Below, one piece after another: positions 8,516 through 16,780 of a stretch of DNA of 40,754 nt. The notes under the pieces are model-generated. The model was not told the DNA's origin, did not search any database, and saw nothing but the letters and a program-made list of their open reading frames with translations. A program made the position numbers and the translations under genes. The DNA is from Haloarcula amylolytica JCM 13557 (lineage in GTDB: Archaea; Halobacteriota; Halobacteria; Halobacteriales; Haloarculaceae). The stretch is taken from assembly GCF_000336615.1 (NCBI RefSeq), contig NZ_AOLW01000012.1:1-40754 (forward strand). Reading direction: 5' to 3'. Every line of letters starts with the position of its first letter. Positions within the stretch are counted from its first letter, which is position 1.

Positions 8516-9095
8516 CCCTACATTGCTCCTTCCACAACGGTGTTTTGCGGCGTCCGCTGGCCAGTGTCCTGGCGCTTTCTGTCTCCTACGAGTCTCTGCA
8601 TACCATAGACATGCTCTTGTAGCATTTTGTTAGGAACACTATATCTCTCCTCGACGATATGCTGGTGCTTTCAGGGCAAAATAATGTTATATTACTGGCG
8701 TTCTGATCGACACGGCCTGTTATGTCAGGCTCGCGGGCGTGTCATCAGCGGTCGGTCACTGCCGCACTACTGTGAACCGCTTCAGCGGCGATGCTGTGAG
8801 AAGCGACGCGTTTCGTCGTCACAGAAATCGTGGTTCTCTGTATGATTCCTGGCAGTTGTCTCGACTCACACACTGATCAACTCCCTTTCCCTGTGCCAAC
8901 ATCACTGTGGTGCGACGAGTCAGTCGTTTTCTCAGCGGCGACTATCGTCACTCGGTCCGCTGTGTAGCTCATACTGTCGGCTGTAAGTCTGTGAAGAATT
9001 TCGCCACCCGAGGTGGCGAATATCTTAAAATAGTTACAGCCAACAGTATCAGTCCAGCCCAGCAGTCCACCCGATGCCAGGCAAACGACGCTCGA
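8516..9095. other. 580-bp intergenic region containing a large concentric palindrome
   Basis: No protein-coding frame with haloarchaeal character. It holds the 79-bp palindrome listed separately and a partial dyad at about 8791-8822 (CTGTGA...TCACAG around ACGCGT). A 31-codon minus-strand frame from ATG8973 lies against the palindrome but has no supporting signal. Confidence 0.5.
8971..9049. repeat. 79-bp concentric nested palindrome
   Basis: Outer arms are ATACTGTCGGCTGTAA (8971-8986) and TTACAGCCAACAGTAT (9034-9049), complementary at 15 of 16 positions. The inner arms TTCGCCACC (9000-9008) and GGTGGCGAA (9012-9020) are perfect around a CGA loop. Both pairs share the same centre (9010), and several intervening bases also pair, so the whole segment can form one long hairpin or cruciform. 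It lies 47 bp downstream of the zinc-ribbon gene's stop (minus strand), so a transcript-end structure is possible; a miniature element is the alternative. Confidence 0.75.
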
Positions 9096-9404
9096 TCAGT
9101 CTTCGCGGACTTCCGAAAGCGCTTCTCTGGGGGCATCACAGCTCGGGCACGCGGACGGAAAGCTGTCTTCGAGTTCGCCCATCTCTCCGCACTCCTCGCA
9201 CTGCCACATCAGATACCCCTCGCCGAACTCTTGCCCGGGGATCTCCTCCTGATCGACACCGTCACTGGCCCCCGTTTCGACTGTTTCGACTTCGAATCCA
9301 TCGTCTGTGAAGCCACTGACGCGGCCCACTAGTTGTCCGGCTTTCGTGTAAACGGGTTCGCCCGGCTCGATAGACTCGTCGGTGGTCGCTAGGTTGTCGC
9401 TCAT
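9096..9404 (-). CDS. small zinc-ribbon protein (DUF7130/rubredoxin-like)
   Basis: 102 residues. The N-terminal half (GEPVYTKAGQLVGRVSGF) resembles a PRC-barrel/SH3-like strand set. The C-terminal part has WQCEECGEMGE and ACPSCDAPRE, two CxxC knuckles forming a rubredoxin-like zinc ribbon. The layout matches the haloarchaeal DUF7130 family as I remember it; the function is unknown. ATG9404 is preferred over TTG9410. A TATA-like TTTGATATG (minus strand, about 9427-9435) lies 25-30 nt upstream of ATG9404, consistent with a leaderless transcript. Confidence 0.78.
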   Translation of the reverse strand: MSDNLATTDESIEPGEPVYTKAGQLVGRVSGFTDDGFEVETVETGASDGVDQEEIPGQEFGEGYLMWQCEECGEMGELEDSFPSACPSCDAPREALSEVRED

Positions 9405-9756
9405 TGTCAACTAGTTACCCGTCCAACATATCAAACTGTCGACTGCCGCCACGCAGACCGAAAACAGGTCACTGGCCGGCAAGACACGTCGCAAGCTCGA
9501 AGGAGAGACGGAGAGGATAGTAAACGGAGGCAGTGCCGACCGGCCCCGGTTGATGCTCCCGACAGAAGTGTGTGATCCGCTCCGACCGCGTACTCTCGAT
9601 CACTGCGTACCGCATAGATGAACCGCTACATACACTCTATCCTAGCAAACAACGGGCGTAAAAACCGTCTTGCTTCGGCTACGAGTGCTACTGCGTACAA
9701 GACGCGCTCGTTGTATCCCGAGGCGTAGCGTCGGCAAGGCTACGGGGAATGCCGAC
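9405..9756. other. 352-bp intergenic region, only a promoter recognised
   Basis: Holds the TATA-like promoter of the zinc-ribbon gene near 9427-9435. I see no supported gene. A 37-codon plus-strand frame from ATG9624 has no supporting signal. Confidence 0.4.
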
Positions 9757-9981
9757 TCAACGCAGGCGACGACCGAGTCGAAGCAGTATCGAGACGGCCA
9801 CCCCGATACCCGGGACACGCTGGGAGAGCGCCGCCGAGGCGATCAGCAGGAGTCCACTTTTCGACCGGCCGCGGGAGAACGCGACCGCGGCATCGACCAG
9901 TGTGGAAACGATTCCGATCCGTGAAAGCGTATCCGACGCTTTTGCTGTCTGTACCATCGCCTCGAACAACACGGCCGTCAC
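9757..9981 (-). CDS. small hypothetical membrane-associated protein
   Basis: 74 residues from GTG9981, or 66 from ATG9957 (MVQTAKASDTLSRIG). The C-terminal half is hydrophobic (LLLIASAALSQRVPGIGVAVSILLRL) and ends in a positively charged GRRLR, giving one or two weak membrane segments. A TATA-like TTTAATA on the minus strand (about 9998-10005) would place transcription start near 9976, which favours ATG9957. The family is not recognised; the composition and start signals suggest a real gene. Confidence 0.5.
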   Translation of the reverse strand: MTAVLFEAMVQTAKASDTLSRIGIVSTLVDAAVAFSRGRSKSGLLLIASAALSQRVPGIGVAVSILLRLGRRLR

Positions 9982-10237
9982 ACAAGTAAACTCGCCCTAT
10001 TAAATTAGGAGTCCGGGTAGATTACTCGGTTACGCGTTCGCCCTCCTCGCTGAACAGCACGGCCGCGACAAGAGGTCGGAGCAGATGCCACAGCGATAGC
10101 GACGGCTTCCGCTTGTCGTGTAAACCGGTGGAACACGGCTCCCAACCCTGAGATGTCTACAGGACTACTCTGCCCGTGATTTTGCCAGAAATTGTAAAAT
10201 CCACAACACCTATCCGGCTGGTCGCTGAAGGGAGTGT

Positions 10238-10600
10238 ATGGCAAACGACCAGTCCAGCAGTGAGGAGACAGCCGACTCGCGGGAGTTGGGCGTCGACTTC
10301 GGCAGCCTCGGCGACGAACTGGCGTCTGAAACGTATCCAATCGAGCGGGAGATGCTACTTTCGAAGTACGGAGACGCCGAAATAGAAACGAATCGTGGTT
10401 CCCAGACGTTACAGTCGATACTCGGGGGCCAAGAGATAGAGACTGATAGTCACGAGTACGACTCAGCGGACGCGGTTCACCAGGCCGTACTCAACATGAT
10501 CGGTTCCGAAGCGATCGGACGGGAGGAATATTCGGACCGTGGCGGGTCGAACAGGGATCAGGGCGACGAGGGGGAAAACCAGGACGAACAATCCCTCTGA
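10238..10600 (+). CDS. DUF5789 family protein
   Basis: A 120-residue, very acidic protein: Ser/Glu-rich N-terminus, then LGVDFGSLGDELASETYPIEREMLLSKYGD and a second block LQSILGGQEIETDSHEYDSADAVHQAVLNMIGSEAIGREEYSDRGG interrupted here for length. The pattern Y-P-hydrophobic...E-L-L..YG-D followed by DSA.EV...I.S.AIGR.EYSDR is that of the haloarchaeal DUF5789 family, whose function is unknown. GGAG at 10231-10234 lies 3 nt before ATG10238. It is monocistronic. Confidence 0.82.
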   Translation: MANDQSSSEETADSRELGVDFGSLGDELASETYPIEREMLLSKYGDAEIETNRGSQTLQSILGGQEIETDSHEYDSADAVHQAVLNMIGSEAIGREEYSDRGGSNRDQGDEGENQDEQSL

Positions 10601-10933
10601 GACATCGAATCCATCGTCTTTCCCCATAGTTACTGGCCGACTGGCCCAGTCTCGAAGATCCGACCGTCAGTATGATCGACCGCATTCGAACTACAACGTT
10701 CATCAGTACACTCGGGATGCTCTCAGGGGTACTTGCCGGCGGGTTGGAAACTCATGCGGGACTCCGCCACCTCGCTCTGTTCCACAGAACGTAGCCGCGT
10801 CCGTTGCGTAGCGACTGACCTGAACACTGTCTGGGCCAAGCGAACCTTTTCGGGCTCTGTTGCGTTTCTCAGCAACTGCTGTATCTCGCCCCAGCTTCAG
10901 TCACGACAGGGCACCACCTGAGCGCTGCTGAGG
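10601..10933. other. intergenic with one possible 40-codon membrane peptide
   Basis: A frame from ATG10672 to TAG10792-10794 reads MIDRIRTTTFISTLGMLSGV and continues 20 residues; the first part looks like a membrane or signal segment, but it is short and lacks a start signal. It may be a truncated gene. Nothing else is seen. Confidence 0.3.
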
Positions 10934-11083
10934 TCAGTAGAGCCGTCGAGTAACGAAGATGAAGAGACCGAGGATAAGGAGACCGATGCCCCAATAAACC
11001 GACGGGTACGGAAGATACGCAAGCAGGAGCGTTACCATACCGGAAGTGATGAGTGACCACCCGACTGTCGTTTGAATCGCCAT
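10934..11083 (-). CDS. 49-residue two-helix membrane protein
   Basis: ATG11083 to TGA10934, 49 codons. The sequence is almost entirely two membrane helices: VGWSLITSGMVTLLLAYL and VYWGIGLLILGLFIFV, ending in the charged TRRLY (positive-inside C-terminus). The family is not recognised. A 17-bp perfect dyad (11101-11117) sits 18-34 nt upstream, over the expected TATA position for a leaderless transcript, so a regulator probably controls this gene. Confidence 0.62.
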   Translation of the reverse strand: MAIQTTVGWSLITSGMVTLLLAYLPYPSVYWGIGLLILGLFIFVTRRLY

Positions 11084-11100
11084 ATCACCCAAACAGTAGT

Positions 11101-11117
11101 GACTAATATGATTAGTC
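11101..11117 (-). promoter_or_regulatory. 17-bp perfect dyad at the promoter of the 49-residue gene
   Basis: GACTAATatgATTAGTC, arms of 7 bp around a 3-bp centre (11108-11110). Its centre lies 26 nt upstream of ATG11083, exactly where the TATA box of a leaderless haloarchaeal gene should be, and its AT-rich core can serve as the TATA box. A dimeric repressor binding here would block TBP. Confidence 0.55.
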
Positions 11118-11128
11118 GCCCGTTTCGG

Positions 11129-11148
11129 TCAGTAGGAACACCTACTGA
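11129..11148. promoter_or_regulatory. second perfect dyad, TCAGTAGG-aaca-CCTACTGA
   Basis: 8-bp perfect arms (11129-11136 and 11141-11148) with a 4-bp loop, 11 bp upstream of the 17-bp dyad. It could be an upstream operator or activator site for the 49-residue membrane protein gene, or a hairpin in an unseen transcript. Confidence 0.5.
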
Positions 11149-12160
11149 GCGATCGGTACAACCTATATTGTGTCTCTCAAGTGGAGGATTTCGAGAGCGG
11201 ACCTTTCCAGATAGCTGAAACAGTTCTAAAAGCGTACTCTCGCCACGCCCCCGACACGCGGCGATACGTGTCCACGATGGGCATACCACTGAGCCTCGAC
11301 ACCATGCTAGGCATATCAGTCAAAATGTGAACGACTACAATGACAACAGACCCAATCTATGGATACAACGAATCGAGTATCAGCACTCGTTGGCCCCTCG
11401 GAATTCTATCTGGTGCCATCGGTGTTTGAAGGGTTTCAAGCGATGGTAACTGCGTCGACGTTGTGTGAACGGGACATCCGTCCCTTACAGGGTCGCTAAT
11501 TCGTGCAGCCCTGGCAACGTATATGATTGATAGTCCCGCTTATTAACGAATTAATTTGCTGATTTGACGTGTGAGATTATCATATTTACCTATCTCAGAG
11601 TATGTTATATATCAGTTGAAAACGTTCAGCCGAAACAGTATCCGAAGCGAACGCAGCCTGAGATGGGTGGGCTTAACAATAGTACACCTGTTATGAAAAT
11701 AAATGCTAAATTTTATCACAGAGTCTGTGTTGATTACCCATACCACCCACTCCGCAGAACTGAATCGACTCGCTCTCTCGGCATGAGTCCCCGGCAACAA
11801 TCAGTGGTCTAGCGCCTGAGAACGGACCAAAGCGTCGCAAGGCTCGCGACCGTCCGCACTTCGATGGAGTTCAGCCTATTTTGCTACAAAGAATGAGACT
11901 CTAGCAGCGGTGGGCTCCAAGGCAACGATAAACGGTTTTCCGGGATAGGTAACTAGAACGTAACCTACGGCTGGAACCGTGAGATCTGAGTTGCCATGCG
12001 TGATGACAAAGGGAACACGGAGTTGTGACAGCCCTTCCATAGCAGGGACAGAGCAGCCGGTGAGAGAGCTAGTAACCCCGGATTTCGCTGGCCAAGCCCA
12101 GGCACCCACAGCTTTGGTACCTTGTACTATTGAGTGCGGAGAGCGATACCCACATATCAT
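11149..12160. other. about 1-kb gene-poor, AT-rich region
   Basis: No frame with convincing haloarchaeal codon use. Positions 11520-11740 are clearly AT-richer than the surroundings. A 29-codon frame from ATG11340 (MTTDPIYGYNESSISTRWPL...) looks like the start of a membrane protein but stops at 11427-11429, and a different frame continues with protein-like sequence to about 11501; it may be a frameshifted small gene. The last bases hold the promoter of the HTH gene at 12161. Confidence 0.4.
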
Positions 12161-12799
12161 ATGGCCACGATGATGCGAGCCGGCATTCCGACCGAGCAGT
12201 TCGCACTGTCCGGAACGTTCCAGGCTGTGCCCGAAGTGGAGTTCGACGCTGTCAGGTTTGCTACATACGGAACTGACCGGGTTGTTCCCCTGCTCCGGGC
12301 GACGAACGCAGACACTGATTCCGTAGGTACGGCGATTACCGAAGACGAGACGGTGCGGAGCGCACAGGTCATCACCAGCCAGGATCAAAACACGTTACTC
12401 CGAATGGACTGGACGGATCAGGTCCGGTTTCTCACCCGTGTACTGGTAGGAGAGCACGGGACTGTCGTCAGTGCTCGCGGGAGTACTGAGGGGTGGACGT
12501 TCCGTATCCTGTTTCCGGAACGAGACGCGGTTTCCTCGACATGTGACGCGTTCGAGGAATACGATATCGACATCGAACGGATAACTGCGCTGAAAGACGC
12601 GCCGTCGATAGAGGGGTCCCAGCTCACTGACGGACAGTTTTCGATACTCAAAGCCGCAGTCGACGAGGGCTACTACGAGGTCCCTCGCCGAACGAATCTA
12701 CAGGAGCTGGCATCGGAACTCGGGGTCTCACATCAGGCCCTCTCGGAACGATCTCGTCGTGGGCACCGAGCCCTCATCGAGTCAGTCGTCATGCCGTGA
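12161..12799 (+). CDS. Bat-type HTH_10 transcriptional regulator
   Basis: A 212-residue member of the haloarchaeal bacterio-opsin-activator-like regulators: an N-terminal sensor-like domain (about 1-150) and a C-terminal HTH_10 domain. The last 55 residues carry LTDGQFSILKAAVDEGYYEVPRR, then LQELASELGVSHQALSERSRRGHR, the recognition helix region. ATG12161 is chosen because MATMMRAGIPTEQFAL aligns with MSTIVEATVPANQFAL of the paralogue at 14429. The two genes flank the TnpB element. The target is unknown. The element's right end begins directly after this gene's stop codon. Confidence 0.85.
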   Translation: MATMMRAGIPTEQFALSGTFQAVPEVEFDAVRFATYGTDRVVPLLRATNADTDSVGTAITEDETVRSAQVITSQDQNTLLRMDWTDQVRFLTRVLVGEHGTVVSARGSTEGWTFRILFPERDAVSSTCDAFEEYDIDIERITALKDAPSIEGSQLTDGQFSILKAAVDEGYYEVPRRTNLQELASELGVSHQALSERSRRGHRALIESVVMP

Positions 12800-12801
12800 C
12801 A

Positions 12802-12900
12802 GTGAACTACCCCACCCTACCGCTCGCCTGACGGCTCGCGCTTGAGGGTGGGGCTTCCTGCTTCTATGACGCACTTTGCAGATACAGGCGTATCCACAGG
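12802..12900 (-). ncRNA. probable omegaRNA/reRNA region at the tnpB 3' end
   Basis: TnpB-guide RNAs overlap the 3' end of tnpB and end at the element's right boundary. Here the tnpB stop (12817-12819) lies inside a stable stem (12810-12818 with 12845-12853), and the inner GCTCGCCTGACGGCTCGCG can also pair. The guide would be read from bases just beyond about 12802, that is, the end of the HTH gene at 12161-12799. The 5' limit is a guess. Confidence 0.45.
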
Positions 12901-14040
12901 GAGCGCAGTCTCCACAGGCGTTAATTCGGAGCGTCCCGCTCCTAACCGCTTCTTGATGCCGCGAGAAAGAATATTCCACGCCGCGTTCGCATCTCTATCT
13001 GCCTCAAACCCACACGCCGGACACGAATGCTCGCGCACCCACAACGGCTTCTCCGTCGAAACGCCGCAGGAGGCACACCCCTTCGTTGTTCCGCGCGGAT
13101 TCACAGCGACGAAGTGCGTTCCTTCGCGTTCACACTTGTATTCGAGCATCCGTAGGAATGTTCCCCACGCCGCGCCTGCTCGGTCCTGGGAGTTACCCGG
13201 TAGTTCGACCAAGCCCTTCGCGTCCAAGTCCTCTACAGCCACGAAATCGTATTCGCGGGCGTAGTGATTCGACAGTTTGTGGAGGAAGTCACGGCGCTTG
13301 TGCTTGAGGTCGGCGTGGTGTTCGGCCACGACACGGCGCTGTCTCTCCCAGTTGTTCGAGCCGTGTTCCTTCCGCGAGAGGTCGCGTTGGGCACGTTCTA
13401 ACCGTTCACGTTCGTCGGACAGGTCGAGAGATCCCACGGCGGTTCCGTCGGTATCGTGGGCGTACTTGAGAATTCCTACGTCGATGCCGACGCACTGCTC
13501 GGGATTCTCGGGCTTCGCAGGCGGGTCGTCCGGGGATTCGACGCCGAGGATGGCGTACCACTTGCCGGTTGGTTCTCGTTTGACTGTGACAGTCTTGATT
13601 TCGGCGTCGTCGGGCAGGTCGCGGTGGAAGGTGAGGGGGATGTCTCCGAGTTTCGAGAGCCACAGTCGCGTCCGACCGCTCGTGTTCTTGAGCTTGAAGC
13701 CGGATTGACTATAGGTGAAACTGCGGTACTCGCCCGGAGCCTTCCAGTTGAGAGTGCCGACGTGGTAGCCGTTCTCTTTGCGACCGCGAAGCGTTGAGAG
13801 GTTGTCGTACAACCGCTGAACGACTTTCTGAAGGACCTTCGAGTGAACGCTTTTCAGGTCGTTCCACCACTTCTTAAGATTCGGAAGGAGTTTCTGTTCG
13901 CTGTATGCCGAAGTGTCGTCGGTTCGGTTGAGTCGGTGGAGGAAGTGGTTGTAGACCTGTCTACAGGTATCGACAGTCCACGCTAACTGTTCTTCGAGAG
14001 CGTCGGACGGTCGAAGTCGATACCTGTAGTTGTAGTTCAT
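12817..14040 (-). CDS. tnpB: TnpB RNA-guided endonuclease (IS1341-type)
   Basis: 407 residues. N-terminal OrfB_IS605 domain (NYNYRYRLRPS, TCRQVYNHFLHRLN), then the RuvC-like nuclease: first Asp in VGIDVGILKYAH, Glu in FVAVEDLDAKGL, a zinc-finger with CASC and CPAC, and the last Asp in FEADRDANAAWN. All three catalytic acids and four cysteines are present, so it is probably active. TnpB cuts DNA with an omegaRNA guide and helps retain the element. ATG14040 follows the TAG of the upstream small gene without a gap (TAGATG), so translation is likely coupled. Confidence 0.93.
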   Translation of the reverse strand: MNYNYRYRLRPSDALEEQLAWTVDTCRQVYNHFLHRLNRTDDTSAYSEQKLLPNLKKWWNDLKSVHSKVLQKVVQRLYDNLSTLRGRKENGYHVGTLNWKAPGEYRSFTYSQSGFKLKNTSGRTRLWLSKLGDIPLTFHRDLPDDAEIKTVTVKREPTGKWYAILGVESPDDPPAKPENPEQCVGIDVGILKYAHDTDGTAVGSLDLSDERERLERAQRDLSRKEHGSNNWERQRRVVAEHHADLKHKRRDFLHKLSNHYAREYDFVAVEDLDAKGLVELPGNSQDRAGAAWGTFLRMLEYKCEREGTHFVAVNPRGTTKGCASCGVSTEKPLWVREHSCPACGFEADRDANAAWNILSRGIKKRLGAGRSELTPVETALPVDTPVSAKCVIEAGSPTLKREPSGER

Positions 14041-14163
14041 CTACGAGCGTTCTTCGATGAGTTCGTCAAGTTTCTCTTGGACGAACGAGGACAGACTCAG
14101 GTGATTCTCCTGAATCCAATCCTCTTGGTCGTCGCGGATAGAGATGGTCTTGCGCGTTGCCAC
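14041..14163 (-). CDS. small ribbon-helix-helix-like protein of the TnpB element
   Basis: 40 residues from GTG14163: VATRKTISIRDDQEDWIQEN then HLSLSSFVQEKLDELIEERS. The short strand followed by two helices is the ribbon-helix-helix (CopG/Arc-like) fold, and proteins of this kind commonly precede tnpB in haloarchaeal elements. It probably acts as a small DNA-binding repressor of the element. The stop abuts the tnpB start. The GTG start is used because the family begins at the TISI strand. Confidence 0.72.
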   Translation of the reverse strand: MATRKTISIRDDQEDWIQENHLSLSSFVQEKLDELIEERS

Positions 14164-14428
14164 ACCATAAGTTATGCAAAACACGTACTAAATGGTTGCG
14201 ATTGCGTGGGCCTGTGGGCCAAGCGACGAACGTGTTTGAGAACCGTGCGGCGCTGTATCCCCTCCCTACTCAACCGCTTCGCTTGTTCGTTGAGGAAGGG
14301 GCCTTAGCGCCTCAATTCAGGTAAAAATGAACGGCACCAAGAACCACAAGAGGCCCGAAGTCGACAGGCACGACGGCCTACACATATAGACCGGAGATGT
14401 ATCCGCTGCCAGAATGAACTAATTCATA

Positions 14429-15142
14429 ATGAGCACTATCGTCGAAGCGACTGTCCCTGCAAACCAGTTCGCTCTCGGGCAGACGTTCGTCCGAGAACCG
14501 AGCGCGGAGTTTCGCACAGTCAGCCTCGTGGCAGACGGACCTGGCCGCGTCATGCCGTTTCTGTGGGCCGACCACAACGAAGCAGACCGGCTGATCGGCG
14601 TCATCGAACACGACGACAGCGTCCGTTCGGTCGATCTGCTCTCGGAGCGCGGTGGGGCGTGTTTGCTCCGGATCGAGTGGGGGCCGCGCATCCGCACACT
14701 CGTGTCGACTCTGACAGAAGCGAACGTCTCGATTCTGTCGGCATCAGGATACGACGGGTCCTGGCAGTTACAGCTGTTTTTGCCGAACTATGACCGAATA
14801 GCGGCTATTCACGAGTTCGGCGACGATAGCGGCGTTGACCTTTCTATCGACCACATCAACCGTCTCTCCGAATCCCCCACGTATGGCTCACTGGGCCTGA
14901 CGGAGCACCAGTACGAGACTGTGATGACGGCGTATAACGCTGGATACTACGACGTTCCGCGCACGGTCACCCTCGTTGAGCTCGCAGAGGAGTTCGATGT
15001 CACACACCAGGCCCTTTCCGAGCGGTTGCGCCGGGCCCACGGGGCGCTCGTGACAACTGAACTCTACCACAGAACGCACCAGTGTGAGTCTGCCGTCTCC
15101 CCCAGATGTGCAGCAAAGACGATATCTAAGGTAAACCAATGA
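14429..15142 (+). CDS. Bat-type HTH_10 transcriptional regulator, paralogue
   Basis: 237 residues. Same design as the protein at 12161-12799: sensor-like N-terminal part (MSTIVEATVPANQFALGQTF), then the HTH_10 region LTEHQYETVMTAYNAGYYDVPRTVTLVELAEEFDVTHQALSERLRRAH, here broken only for reading: the helix-turn-helix lies at residues about 175-215. A non-conserved tail of about 20 residues (CESAVSPRCAAKTISK) extends past the domain. The pair probably arose by tandem duplication and was later split by the TnpB element, or the element inserted in the spacer. Confidence 0.83.
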   Translation: MSTIVEATVPANQFALGQTFVREPSAEFRTVSLVADGPGRVMPFLWADHNEADRLIGVIEHDDSVRSVDLLSERGGACLLRIEWGPRIRTLVSTLTEANVSILSASGYDGSWQLQLFLPNYDRIAAIHEFGDDSGVDLSIDHINRLSESPTYGSLGLTEHQYETVMTAYNAGYYDVPRTVTLVELAEEFDVTHQALSERLRRAHGALVTTELYHRTHQCESAVSPRCAAKTISKVNQ

Positions 15143-15464
15143 TTCACTGCACCAGCCGTACCGATCTCTCACTGTCAGTATAACCGCTGTCGATCAGCTT
15201 TGGAACTCCGAAGTCACCCCATGGTGGATTCCCTCTCAGTACAGCGGTGCCGGGAAGTAACCTTGAGTACCGCCATTCACAGCGGAGCCGCCATACTGAC
15301 GTGGACCGCTGCGTCCACATCCATCTCCCCAAAAGCGGTATCGAGACACATTGTGGTCACCGGCTGGGCCCTGCTTCGAGACCGAGGATTCAGGGGTTCA
15401 GTCACGTCGGACAGACCACTGCCGTGCTCACCGGTCCCGGACTCAGGTGTCTATCTGCGATCTC
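15143..15464. other. intergenic, nothing recognised
   Basis: 322 bp between convergent genes (HTH regulator on the plus strand, acetyltransferase on the minus strand). I see no coding frame, repeat or strong hairpin. Confidence 0.4.
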
Positions 15465-16214
15465 TCACAGATACGAGTCGTCCCACTCATCGGCGAGATG
15501 GAGGTTGCCACACTCGCTGCATTCGAGACGGTCGAGCCCGTCGCCTGATACGTCAGTACTGCCACAGTTCGAGCAGAAGTAGCCGTACTGGTCTGTGCGG
15601 TCCTCGCCCATATAGGTGGAAAAGAACGGAGCTTCTCGACCGGGGACAGTCTCGTCCCGTTCGATGGGACGGGCGGTCCCATCAACCGTGACAGACTCAG
15701 GGACTGGAACTGAGGGCTCGTTTGCGTCTTCCGTCCCCTCTCCCTCAGTGAATACCGCTACTGCGAACTCCTCGTTACCGAACGTCACATGCGCGTTGTC
15801 GTCGCTCTCGAGGTCGAAGTCTTCGAGGAATTCGCCACCCTCGACGGCGTCTTCGAGAATCCTCGCAACGAGCGGTGTCCCGTCGTCGTCCTCTTGGACA
15901 CCCTCCAGCAGCGCGGTGGCGATCCCCTCGCCACGCGCCTCGGGGTCGACGTGAAGCCAGCGAATCGTTCTCTCAGTTCCTCCTGCCACGTCGATGAACC
16001 CCTGCACTTGCTCGGTGTCGCCGGCTGCGTGTTCGGCGACTAGCACCGTTGTGTCAGGGTCTGCAAGCCGATCAGCCAGCGTTTCGTCATCGAATTCGTT
16101 TTCGACTATCGTCTCAATCTGCTGCGGACTGAGTGCGTACGAGGTTCGGAACGAATCCCGTGCGAGCGTCTCGACTCGCTGACGGTCTTCGGAGTCAGCA
16201 GGACGAATCTCCAT
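15465..16214 (-). CDS. GNAT acetyltransferase with C-terminal zinc ribbon
   Basis: 249 residues from ATG16214 (MEIRPADSEDRQRVETLAR). Residues 1-150 form a GNAT domain with the acetyl-CoA loop WLHVDPEARGEGIATALLE near residue 90. The C-terminal part is a DUF5816-like module ending in YFCSNCGSTDVSGDGLDRL and ECSECGN, a CxxC/CxxC zinc ribbon. Fusion of these two is a haloarchaeal arrangement; a role in modifying a protein or nucleic-acid-bound amine is an inference. A TATA-like CTTATTA (minus strand, about 16238-16244) lies near -26 of ATG16214, so the transcript is probably leaderless. Confidence 0.83.
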   Translation of the reverse strand: MEIRPADSEDRQRVETLARDSFRTSYALSPQQIETIVENEFDDETLADRLADPDTTVLVAEHAAGDTEQVQGFIDVAGGTERTIRWLHVDPEARGEGIATALLEGVQEDDDGTPLVARILEDAVEGGEFLEDFDLESDDNAHVTFGNEEFAVAVFTEGEGTEDANEPSVPVPESVTVDGTARPIERDETVPGREAPFFSTYMGEDRTDQYGYFCSNCGSTDVSGDGLDRLECSECGNLHLADEWDDSYL

Positions 16215-16378
16215 ACACACTGTTCTCGGCGGACGGTAATAAGTCACCGCACTGATCTGTAAACGTCGGAGCTTATGTGCCACGGTGACGCGTCGTTTAG
16301 CTGTACCGGCGAGTCATCCACTCGATCTGCGACCCATTGCTTTGTGCGAGCAGCGTATTCGATAGTGTCTGGTCTCGT

Positions 16379-16780
16379 TCACTTGAGGTGCTCGTAGCCC
16401 CAACTCTCCAGTATTGAAGCCACAGTGTCGGGATTCTCTGCAGCCAGTTCGACGAACGCCTCGCGCAGATCCGTCACCGAGACATCCTTTGAGCGCATGC
16501 CGAGTTCATCGGCCACGTCGGCCCTCACTTGGTCCTCTAATTCGGCGTATTCGTCACGGAGGAACGCGACGTGTTCGTTATCGCGGTCTTCTTTGACCGT
16601 CTGTCGGCGAATGACGTACGGGATTTCGTCTGTACTCATGCTGTCGGTGGTGTCGCTTTCGGATTCGGACGGAGATCCGGCTGTCGTTTCAGGTGTTGGG
16701 TCCGGCGCTGGGTCGTCTTGCTCGTCGGTCGTCTCGTCGGCGAACGGGTCCTCTCCGGGGCCTTCTTTCATCCCGGCCAT
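16379..16780 (-). CDS. ParA-linked partition accessory protein
   Basis: 133 residues. An acidic, low-complexity N-terminus (about 1-50, Asp/Glu/Ser/Thr/Pro) precedes a helical domain: EIPYVIRRQTVKEDRDNEHVAF, then RDEYAELEDQVRADVADELG and LREAFVELAAENPDTVASIL interrupted for length. I do not recognise a ParB motif. ATG16780 directly abuts the parA stop (16781), so the genes are one operon, the usual place for the DNA-binding partner of ParA. It likely binds the repeats upstream of parA, by analogy. Confidence 0.65.
   Translation of the reverse strand: MAGMKEGPGEDPFADETTDEQDDPAPDPTPETTAGSPSESESDTTDSMSTDEIPYVIRRQTVKEDRDNEHVAFLRDEYAELEDQVRADVADELGMRSKDVSVTDLREAFVELAAENPDTVASILESWGYEHLK

Larger units (their letters stand above)
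12802..14320 (-). mobile_element. IS200/IS605-superfamily element, IS1341-like (TnpB only)
   Basis: About 1.52 kb, read on the minus strand: left end with a hairpin made of CCCCTTCCTCAAC and GTTGAGTAGGGAGGGG (about 14262-14304), a small RHH-like gene, tnpB, and a right-end hairpin made of CCCCACCCT/AGGGTGGGG (12810-12853). There is no tnpA, so it could not move alone. The left flank on the minus strand is TTTTAC, like the short insertion sites of this superfamily; the right end is placed at TTCAC. The ends are estimates to within a few bases. It sits between two paralogous HTH genes. Confidence 0.6.

Noticed and set aside
7581-8608. Two long plus-strand frames over the lipid kinase gene
   Set aside because: Shadows; the minus-strand frame has the GGDGT motif and the full family layout.
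8791-8822. CTGTGA...TCACAG dyad around ACGCGT
   Set aside because: The arms are imperfect and no gene start is near; weaker than the 8971-9049 structure.
11876-12388. 170-codon minus-strand frame overlapping the HTH gene at 12161
   Set aside because: Its 3' half reads plausibly as a beta-rich protein, but there is no GC3 bias, and the 5' half lies antisense to a well-supported HTH gene.
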